Notes under the pieces: generated by a model | Database searches by the model: none | Told to the model about the DNA's origin: nothing | Seen by the model: only the letters and a program-made list of their open reading frames with translations | Program-made: the position numbers and the translations under genes | Source of the DNA: Charina bottae | Lineage: Eukaryota > Chordata > Lepidosauria > Squamata > Charinaidae | NCBI GenBank assembly: GCA_023362775.1 | Contig: JALMGJ010000005.1 | Location: 62,439,463-62,503,462 of the forward strand | Reading direction: 5' to 3' | DNA length: 64,000 nt | Shown: piece after piece, positions 50,801 through 61,498 of the stretch | Layout of the letters: each line of letters begins with the position of its first letter | Position numbering within the stretch: the first letter of the stretch is position 1

Positions 50801-53800
50801 CAGCGAACTCTGGCGCCGCCATTGCTCGCCGGCTGGACCCTCCTCCCCAAAGGTGGCGGTCCGCAGGCCCCGCTTTCCAGGGCCGTTCCTGCCACATCCT
50901 TTCAGCCTTTCCATTCTTCCTTTCCCCCTTCCGAAGCTGCCTGCTCTCCCCTTGGCCGCCTCCGGTCACTACAGTCGCCCCACCGGAACGGAGCCTGGGT
51001 CGGGTCCCCCGGCCGCCGCAGGGCTTGGGTTAGCGGGGGGAGAGGACGCCGAACGGCGGGGTGGGGGGATTGATGGGGCGGGAGGGTGCGCCGTCAAGGC
51101 CTCCTTGGGAGGAAAGCGGGGAAGCCCCGCGGCCCCTCGAAGGGATCCACGAGGCCGGGAATGGACGGATGTGGCGGTAGGCGGAGTAGCGGGACTCCTC
51201 GCCTTGCCCCTGCGCGACCGCCCGGCTTTGCCTGGCCTCAACGCCCGAACGTGGCGAGGGAGAAGGGAGAAGGGAAGAGGCTCGGGAGCGCCCAAGTGCC
51301 AGACGGGCAGCTCCGCCCGCGCGCCTCGCCCAGACATGCCGCCAGCAGCAGCTCCCAAGGCACGCCGGTCCCTCCTCCGTCGAAGGGAGCGGCAGAGAGC
51401 CCCGCGGGCTGTGCGCGAGGTGTGGGCGGCTGCGGGTGGCCCCGGCCTTGGAGAGCGAGAGCGCGCGTAAGAGCGTAAGAGTTTGGGGGCGGGATCCAAT
51501 CGCGTGGAAGGGGCGGGGGTGAGTTCAGCTGCGGAAGAGCCACACTCAAGGGGCCAAAGAGCCGCATGTGGCTCGCGAGCCGCCATTTCCGACCCTTGAT
51601 CTAGTGGATCATTTCTAAGTGATGAGTAACCTATTGTAATCTGGCCCAGAAAGATAGATAGTTATCATCTTTGGAAAGTCACTGTGACCAATATGCAAGA
51701 CGCTTTGATCACATCCATCACAGCTTAGCCTTTGGAATTAGTTCAATATCTGTAATGTACAGTAGATGTGTAGGTCATTGTCTGATTCAGTTATGTTGGA
51801 TGAGTTTCAGTTGCTGAAGTCAAGTATGTTGAAAAGATGCTTGATCATGCTTGGCCAAACATTTGCATCTTTGACCTTTGCCATTTTTATTTTGCTATAT
51901 TTAATAGGGAGAAACCTGATTTGAACCAAAAGACAAAACAACTGTTGCTGCTGTTGTTGTTTATCAGGGCCAGGCATATTTGAATAAAACTGATTGTTTT
52001 GAACCATTTCAGACCAGTTGCAGGTCTGATTTTGGAATTGCCTTGTTGTTCTAGTGCAGAGCTTTCCAAACTTTTCATGTTGGTGACACACTTTTTAGAC
52101 ATGCATCATTTCGTGACACACTCTTACAGCAGGGCATCATTTCGTGACACACTCGTACAGCAGGGCACAAGGGAGGCACTAGGACCTGCATGGAATCACA
52201 GCAGGTTTGGAGGCAGCAGGGCACAAGGCAGGCACTAGAACCTGTGTGGAAGCCAGGTGGCAGCAGCAGCCGCAACACACCCAGACATTGGAGCCAACAC
52301 ACTAACGTGTCCTGACACACAGTTTTGAAAGCTCTGTTCTAGTGGGATGATCTGCTCTAGGAGAAGATGCAATCCTGTTGGGTCTCTTAGATCTCTTCTC
52401 CACCCCCATGGCCAAGAACAGCATACATTTATAACTATATTCCATACATCTGATAGGGTGGGCTGAGATCCACAAAGCTTATGATATAATACTTTTGCTA
52501 GTATTTTAAGATGCCATAAGATTATTAATTTTGGATCTCTCAGGAGCTTTCAGCACATTCCACCTTTCCCCCCCGTCCTACCGTTTTTCCCACAGGTGCA
52601 GGGTCCGCTTTTTTGGATCAACCGAATGTTGATATGTTGGTTACGAGAGGAATTGACCAACCGGCTTGTTGCCTGAGCCTGACATTGTGGGCTGAGAGAG
52701 AGTGACTGGCCCAAAGTCACCCAGCTGGCTTTCATGCCTAAGGCAGGACTAGGACTCACAGTCTCCTGGTTTCTAGCCTGGAGCCTTAACCACTAGACCA
52801 AACTGGCCACACTGTAGTATTCTTTAATATAGGCTGTTTTAGCTACAATGTGAAGACACTATACTACACTGATTTCTTCTCCTACTTGGTTGGCTATTTT
52901 AGAAAGTGATACTTGGAGATTATTGTCTCGCCCTTTGGAAATTATATGATGGGATTCCAAATAGGAGATATCCCTGGCTTTTTAAATCTACAGGAAGCCA
53001 CTGGAAAGATTATCAAGGGATATGGGCAGAGGTGTCACCAAAATGCATATGGCACCCACATTTACCTCTCTTTTAACCTTCCTTCTCATCTAACACAGCA
53101 AGGCAGTTGATTATCTCAAGCACTGCCTTTTTTGGGTAGTGGCATACATGTGGACCAATAAAAATGAGATTGAAACTAGAGATATGTCTGTTTACCTCTC
53201 CAGTTAAGTGGTGGTTGTTTTATTTTGCAACAGCTTGTACTTTTCCTAAAGCGTTTGTTGAATAGCTTGGAATAAACTTGTTTCCAGCAAAGTCAGGGAG
53301 ACCTATGCTTTGCAGCAGTTATTCACATCTGGTAACTTCCTCTTTGGACTATTGCAGGGAGCAGGGGATGCCATTGAAATTGGTTCAGAAACTTCAAATA
53401 TTTCAGAATAGGGTGGTTAGGCTACTGACTGGGAATGGTTGATATGACCATATTATGTCAGTGCTTTGCCATCTTTTCTGGCTGCGAGTCAGTTTCTAGA
53501 TGCAATTTGGAGAGCTATAGGGCTTAAGGGCAGGCTGTCTGAAAGAGGTATCTCCTGCTATATTTACTATCAGAATGACAGGATTTGTACTTGAAGTGCT
53601 TCTCTAGGCACTTCTGCCGAACGAGAGATGAGTGGCTTTCAAAAAAGGGCTTTTCTGGTAGTGGTGTCCCAGCTATGCAATACTTTCCCTAGAGAGGGAA
53701 GACTTGTGGTCTTTTCTGCATCATAATACAGACTTTTTTGTTTTCCCAAGGTGAAGAATTACTTAGACGATTTGCTGTGCTGGTGTTTTGTAAATTTTAT

Positions 53801-55618
53801 TACTACTGCTACATCTATATGGTTGCTGTTTAATATAATTAGCATAGCCGCCCAGAGTCCCCCGTTTGGGGGAGATGGGCGGTCATATAAATTTAAATAA
53901 ATAAATAAATAAATAAACAATGTATTGCTAAAAGCAATATAATGCTTTTATATTGACTTCCCTTTTAATAACACATTTAATGGATTGTACAGAGAATTTC
54001 TGTTAAGTAATACAAATATGAGTAATTGTTAAAACATTAAGAATAACATGGCAGCAGTGGTTCTCTGCTGTGAAATTATTGAGAGAATAATATTTATTTA
54101 TTTATTTAATTAATTTATTTAATCAAATTTATCACCGCCCAACTCCCCCAAGGGGGACTCTGGGTGGTTTACAACAAAATATAATAATTAATGTACAATT
54201 ATAAATAGATTAAAATACAAATTAAATAACAATTTAAAATATAAAGAATATAATAAAATCCAATGATCTTCTTAAGTTGAAGATTTGATGTGAAGTGGGA
54301 AGAGACAAGGAGAGTAAACATTTTAAAGGCTGAACAATGAAAGAAAAACCAGAATTGAGAGATCTGATGTTTATTGATAACAATAAGATTAAACACCTGG
54401 ATCATAAAGTGAAAGCATGCTTTAATAGAATATACATGATGTGGATAACATTATTCTTTGTAAGGAAGGTGAGCAATCTTCTTCCACTGTCAGAGAAAAA
54501 CAGAACACTAGAATCTGCCCTTCTTTTAGCTGTTACAAATTTCTGCTGCTAATGATGATGTGCATTGCTAAAAGCTGACAAGAGTATCATTTCACTTTCC
54601 TCTGTTGCTAGTGGATCAAATACAGAAGGAGAGCTATTTCATATTTCTGAATTGTAATTCTAGGTAGGACTAATTGTTATTGGGGCACTGTAACACAGGA
54701 GGGTTGAGCAAAGTTGTTTTCACCATATGCTGTAAGACTATAAAGAAAAGATGCCCAGACGTTCAGTTTATAGGCAAACTGTTAACTGAAGTCTGGACTG
54801 GGGATAGTTAATCTAAGGAACAAGAATAGAAGAGCTCTGATTAAGAATATTTATTAGAAGGAATGTTCTGAAAGTTACATCTTTGTAGAGGCAATTTAGG
54901 TGGCAAAACTCTTTCGATGTATGGGGCTAGAAGCTTGCCTTTTTTCTGAAGCAGGGTTCCCTGCTTTAATCATTGTTAATTCCTTTCAGTGTGAGAACTT
55001 TCACATTAGCTTAGTAAAGGTCTAGTGGATGACCTACTTGCACACTGAATTACTAATCTGAGGAGTTCTTGGCGGCTTAATTCCAGACTAACTGAGAAGT
55101 CAGTCTGGGTTGCAGAACAAGAAGAGAAATTATTTAGTGTTTTATTCTGTACTGCTGGGTCTCAAATGTTCTGCTTTTTGTAAAAGTACTGGTTCTGGTT
55201 TGGGTACTTAGCTCTTGAGCCTCTGGAGAAGTAAGTTTTTTTATTGAAGAAAAGTGCTCCTGCTGTTTTGACTAGTGCTACGGTTTCAAATACTTCAGTA
55301 AATGTTATTTAAAATAACATACTTTTGAAAGTATGGTTTTGCTTAGCTGTTGTCATATCACCTTTATGACTTCACATCTGGGGAAAGGGGCCACTATTAA
55401 CCAGGCAGGGAAGTTCTTGTGACAATATTCATATGCTGCCTCTTTTAAGCAATCAGCATAACAGTGTTGAGTTGACTACTACTTTTCTGGATTAGAAAAA
55501 ATGTTTTTAGACTAGTACGTTTGTGTGTCTATATATACAGTATATCTTTCGTAAGTGTATATGTATATATATTAATATATCTATATATCGTGTGTATGTA
55601 TGTGTCTGTATGTGTGTC

Positions 55619-55669
<51 letters not shown>

Positions 55670-58600
55670 GTTTATTCATTCAGTCGCTTCCGACTCTTCG
55701 TGACTTCATGGACCAGCCCACGCCAGAGCTTCCTGTCGGCCGTCACCATCCCCAGCTCCCCCATGGTTGAGTCTGTCACCTCCAGAATATCATCCATCCA
55801 TCTTGCCCTTGGTCGGCCCCTCTTCCTTTTGCCTTCCACTTTCCCTAGCATCAGCATCTTCTCCAGGGTATCCTGTCTTCTCATTATGTGGCCAAAGTAC
55901 TTCAGTTTTGCCTTTAATATCATTCCCTCAAGTGAGCAGTCTGGCTTTATTTCCTGGAGTATGTACTGGTTTGATCTTCTTGCAGTCCAAGGCACTCTCA
56001 GAATTTTCCTCCAACACCACAGTTCAAAAGCATCTATCTTCCTTCGCTCAGCCTTCCTTATGGTCCAGCTCTCACAGCCATAGGTTACTACAGGGAATAC
56101 CATTGCTTTGACTATGCGGACCTTTGTTGTCAGTGTGATGTCTCTGCTCTTAACTATTTTATCAAGATTTGCCATTGCTCTCCTCCCAAGAAGTAGACGT
56201 CTTCTGATTTCCTGGCTGCAGTCAGCGTCTGCAGTAATCTTTGATGTGGAGACCCGCCCCCAAGATGGCGACGAAGTTGCAGCCTCTGTAATGGGCTCCT
56301 CCAAGAGAATTTAATTTTTACCACTATATACCTTCTAAATTACAACTATTACTACAGTCGACATGGGAAAAAGAAAGAAGCAACAGAGAACGCCGTCTGC
56401 AACACAACTATCAGGCAAGCCGTTAAAACAGCAGAAGGTCGATAGATTTATTACAAGAAAGCAACTCTCCCCTGTAAGTAATGACCTATTTGAGTGGGAT
56501 TTGCAGGCTGAGATTGAAAGCCAGCAACTTTTGGAACTCTCCTCGTCACTGATAGAGAATGCCCCTTCTCCACAGGCAGTGGCTGTTAGTTCAGCTGCGG
56601 AACGATTTTTACAGGAGGGAGACATGAATTCTAACTTTAAATCCTTGAAAGAACAACATGCACTGGACTTTATAACTAGGCATAGCCTACTGACTGCACA
56701 GACTGTTCTTTCAGTTTTTGGCTTGATGACTACGATTAAGGATAAAGTTGACTCCCTAAAAGAATCCTTCACTAAATTTATTGAGAGTCAGCCTAATCAT
56801 ATTATTCATCCTACCAAATTAAATGACTGTGTTTCACATGCAGCTAACAGAGGGAAGGAAGAATTTACCTCTAAACCTAAACCCTTGAGAGGAAGTGCCA
56901 GTGGGGGGAAGGAAAAGATAAGCACTTCTATAGAGAAAGGAGAGAAGGATGAAAGGAAATGTATCCTACAAACTAATAAGATAACTCTGCAAATCTTAAA
57001 CAACAGAATAAACAGAGGCAGATGGGGATCAAAAAATGCCATTATTCAGTCATTAAGTCAGCTTTTACGTTGAGAGAAAATTTATGGACTTACAAAAGGT
57101 AGAATGGCTCCCACCCAGAGGCAATTACAGTCGAGTCCTGCTAACGTTTGGACAGTCTGTGGTACCCAGCATGCTCTTCAAAATGAAACCTTTTCTGAGC
57201 GCATTTTCAATTTTTACAGCTTGTGTTTTTCACTTTGAAGAAATTAGACCACTTGTGGCTCAGAGCAGCCAAGAGGATACTGGCACTTTAAAATACAATA
57301 GTAAAATATCCTCAGACAATCTTAAGGACATCTCATCAACAGAGCCTCTGCCAAAGAAACGTTTAAGCAAACAACTAGCTCACCCTACAACTACACAGCT
57401 GGCATATGATTCATTTGAAGAAAGCCTGATTAACTCCTTCGGTGCTTTGTCAGACACAAGGAAGGATGATATATTTCAGAGATTGGATGATCTAAGAGAA
57501 GCCCTAATGACAACATGTCAAACAGCTAAGCCACTAATAAATTTTGCTCTACGAAATAGTCAGGATGACAATTCCTATTTTAAGCAACAATGTGAGGGCA
57601 ACCCTGAAAAAGAGCAATCTTTTGGCACTCCCATAGCTGCTACAAAAAATCAAGATTTACAAAATTCTCAGGCAGCATCTGATTTGGTGGACTTCTCTGC
57701 TTCTAACATAAGTTCTAATAGTTTGCTGAAATTACCAGAAGACTCAAAATCAAAAATCCTTGTAGTTGCGCAGGTTCATGCTGACTGGGCATCTTCATCT
57801 ACATCTCTTCAAGAGTAGTATTTAAATTTTTACCCTCATTGAGGCAAATGGCCTTGACTTTTTTGTACGACTTGGATCTGCCACTCTGCTAATTATCACC
57901 GCATCCTGGGCAGAGTTAGAGCAGAAGTTGATCTAATATGGGCCAACCTAGATTGAAGCTGATGCAGATAGTACTCCCTCCTTCTGTTTTTTCCACACAA
58001 CAACAATCCTGTGAGGTAGGCTGAGCTGAGACCACCACACGGACCAACCAACTTTTCCAAACATCTCGGCTTCTCAACACAATAATCTACTTTCAGCCGG
58101 AAATCAGGCCAAGGCAATATTTAAACAAAGAGTCTTGGATGTTAACGCCCAAACCGACATTGAGGCACTTGCAAACATTAGGTTGTTGAAATGGCTGGCC
58201 AAGAATAAAATGTCCTTTCAGACAGAAAAATACCTGACAATGGGTTTGACTCAATACCATAGGATAGCTCTTACCAGAGCAAGATTTGAGCAGCTAGATT
58301 CTATGGTCAAATATGGACGATTCCATCAAGTCCCATATTTTGAGAGAACATGTGTTTGTGGAGCATCTGAAATAGAAGACATTGCGCATGTCCTATTTAA
58401 ATGCCAATTATATGCCTCAGCAAGGACTCAGTACTTACAGACTCCACTTGACAGAACCATACACTGGGACTGTAATAAATGACTATGTTACTTCCTTCAG
58501 GGTACAAACACATACGTAGTCTCTAGAACTGTTAAGTTTATAGTCAGGGCTGTCCAATTGAGAACACATTTTATAGAACTTATTGGGGTAGCATGCAAAG

Positions 58601-61456
58601 GCGATGAATTCACCTAAATACATTTTGTATTTGTATTTTACTATTCATCTTATTATAAGCCTCTGCATTATTTTATACTCTTTTATCTTATTCTTTTATC
58701 TTTATCTTACCTCACTGTATTTTATCTCATTTTATCTCACTCTAGTCTATTTTACTATATCATATTGTATTTTACCTGTCTTATTTTACTGTATTTTATT
58801 GTGGCTGATGCCCATTTTTTGATATGGTCATTTGACTAATCAATAAAGCTATACTACTACTACTACTGCAGTAATCTTTGCGCCTAGAAATACAAAGTCT
58901 GTCACTGCCTCCACTTTTTCTCCCTCTATTTGCCAGTTATCAATCAAGCTGGTTGCCATAATCTTGGTTTTATTGAGGTTTAACTGCAACCCAGCTTTTG
59001 CACTTTCTTCTTTCACCTTCGTCATAAGGCTCCTCAACTCCTCCTCACTTTCAGCCATCAAAGTGGTATCATCTGCATATCTAAGATTGTTAATGTTTCT
59101 TCCAGCGATTTTAACCCCAGCCTTGGATTCCTCAAGCCCAGCATGTCGCATGATGTGTTCTGCGTACAGGTTGAATAGGTAGGGTGAGAGTATACAGCCC
59201 TGCCGTACTCCTTTCCCAATCTTAAACCAGTCCGTTGTTCCGTGCTCTGTTCTTACCGTTGCTACTTGGTCGTTATACAGATTCCTCAGGAGGCAGACAA
59301 GATAACTTGGTATCCCCATACCACCAAGAAATTGCCACAATTTGTTATGATCCACACAGTCAAAGGCTTTAGAATAGTCAATAAAACAGAAATAGATGTT
59401 TTTCTGAAACTCCCTGGCTTTCTCCATTATCCAGCGGATATTGGCAATTTGGTCTCTAGTTCCTCTGCCTTTTCTAAACCCAGCTTGTACATCTGGCAAT
59501 TCTCGCTCCATGAATTGCTGGAGTCTACCTTGCAAGATCTTGAGCATTACCTTACTGGCATGTGAAATAAGTGCCACTGTTCGATAGTTTGAACATTCTT
59601 TAGTGCTTCCCTTTTTTGGTATGGGGATATAAGTTGATTTTTTCCAATCTGATGGCCATTCTTGTGTTTTCCAAATTTGCTGGCATATGGCATGCATCAC
59701 CTTGACAGCATCATCTTGCAAGATTTTAAACAGTTCAGCTGGGATACCGTCGTCTCCTGCTGCCTTGTTATTAGCAATGCTTCTTAAGGCCCATTCAACC
59801 TCACTCTTCAGGATGTCTGGCTCTAACTCACTGACCACACCGTCAAAGCTTTCTCCAATATTATTATCCTTCCTATACAGATCTTCCGTATATTCTTGCC
59901 ACCTTTTCTTGATCTCTTCTGCTTCTGTTAGGTCCTTACCATCTTTGTTTTTGATCATACCCATTTTTGCCTGGAATTTACCTCCGATGTTTCTAATTTT
60001 CTGGAAGAGGTCTCTTGTCCTTCCTATTCTATTGTCTTCTTCCACTTCCGCACATTGCTTGTTTAAAAATAATTCCTTATCTCTTCTGGCTAACCTCTGG
60101 AATTTTGCATAGAATTGGGCATATCTCCCCCTATCACTGTTGCCTTTTGCTTTCCTTCTTTCTTGGGCTACTTCCAGTGTCTCAGCAGACAGCCATCTTG
60201 CCTTCTTGGTTTTCTTTTTCTTTGGGACGTTTTTTGTTGCCGCCTCCTGAACAATGTTGCGAACGTCTGTCCATAGTTCTTCTGGGACCCTATCTACTAA
60301 ATCTAGTCCCTTAAATCTATTCTTCACCTCCACTGCATATTCCTTAGGAATATTAGTGAGCTGATATCTAACTGATCTGTGGGTCTTCCCTATTCTCTTT
60401 AGTCTGATTCTAAATTTTGCAATAAGAAGTTCGTGATCTGAACTACAGTCAGCTCCAGGTCTTGTTTTTACCAACTGTATAGATGTCCGCCACTTTTGGC
60501 TGCAAAGGATGTAGTCAATCTGATTTCGGTGTCGACCATCTGGTGAAGTCCATGTATAAAGTCGTCTTTTAGGTTGTTGGAAGAGAGTGTTTGTTATGCA
60601 TAGTGAGTTGTCTTGGCAAAATTCTATCAGCCTATGTCCTGCTTCATTTTGTTCTCCCAGACCATGCTTGCCTGTAATTCCAGGTGTCGTCTGACTACCC
60701 ACCTTAGCATTCCAGTCTCCTGTAATGAAAATAACATCTCTTTTTGGTGTATTATCCAGTAGGTGCTGCAGATCCTCATAGAACTGATCTACTTCTGCTT
60801 CTTCAGCATCTGTGGTTGGGGCGTATATTTGGATCACTGTGATGTTAAATGGCTTACTTTATTATTAATTATGAAGGCTACTCCATTTCTTCTGTGGTCC
60901 TCTTGTCCACAGTAGTAGATCTGGTGGTCATCTGATGTGAAGTGGCCCATTCCAGTCCATTTCAGTTCACTGACACCTAAAATGTCTATATTTAATCTTG
61001 ACATCTCACCAATAACCACATCCAATTTGCCCTGGCTCATAGATGTTACATTCCAGGTTCCTATGGTGTGTTGATCTTTAGAACATCGGATTCGTCGTTC
61101 ACCACCAGCACCGTTGGCCGCTAGCCGTCCTTTCGGCTTTGATCTAGCTGCGTCATCACATCTGGGGCTAGTTGAACGTATCCTCTGTTCCTCCCCAGTA
61201 GCATTTTGACCATCTTCCGACCTGGGAGTCCCATCTTCCGATGGTATACCGACATATCTCTGGTTGTACTGATCCACTTAGTTTTCACGGCAAGAATACT
61301 GGGGTGGGTTGCCATTACCTTCTCCAGGGATCGTATTTAGTCTGACCTCTCTGCCACGACCTTCCCGTCTTGGGTGTCCCTTCACGGTTTAGCTCATGGT
61401 TTCATTGAGGTGCTCAAGCTCCAGCACCACAACAAGGTAACGATCTCCTTTGCTGG

Positions 61457-61498
<42 letters not shown>

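Larger units (their letters stand above)
47501..51598. mobile_element. 4.1 kb GC-rich composite hAT element (Pack-type candidate)
   Basis: The 4098-bp block has an exact 8-bp duplication atctagtg (47493-47500 and 51599-51606) and short inverted termini caagggtcggcaa and (reversed) caagggtcggaaa. Both ends repeat gagcc/ggctc motifs. It is very GC- and CpG-rich in an AT-rich intron. Inside are four 38-bp tandem units, inverted arms 47793-48237/51012-51455 and 48160-49021/49834-50682, and unique segments 49022-49833 and about 50708-50938. It encodes no transposase: long frames on both strands are Pro/Ala/Arg-rich by-products of GC content and symmetry. It must have been moved by a hAT transposase in trans. 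Confidence 0.9.
56244..58865 (+). mobile_element. Internally deleted LINE inserted into BovB
   Basis: Flanked by ctgcagtaatctttg at 56229-56243 and 58866-58880. It starts atgtggagacccgccc-ccaagatggcg and ends caataaagctatactactac, with a trinucleotide tail. It has an ORF1 in two frames and only the extreme C-terminus of ORF2; endonuclease and reverse transcriptase are missing. It is the same family as 43577-44490. The clade is uncertain. Confidence 0.88.
55678..61450 (-). mobile_element. Near full-length RTE-BovB LINE, split by another LINE
   Basis: BovB sequence occupies 55678-56228 and 58881-61450 (about 3.1 kb). The element inserted between is bordered by a 15-bp duplication of BovB sequence. 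The 5' UTR and both ORF2 domains can be recognised. The 5' border runs into a (GATA)n tract. Confidence 0.93.

Noticed and set aside
47536..51586. Many long open frames (up to 381 codons) on both strands in the GC-rich block
   Set aside because: They are mirror images from inverted repeats, Pro/Ala/Arg-rich, without domains, and lie inside a hAT-flanked element. GC content explains the lack of stops.
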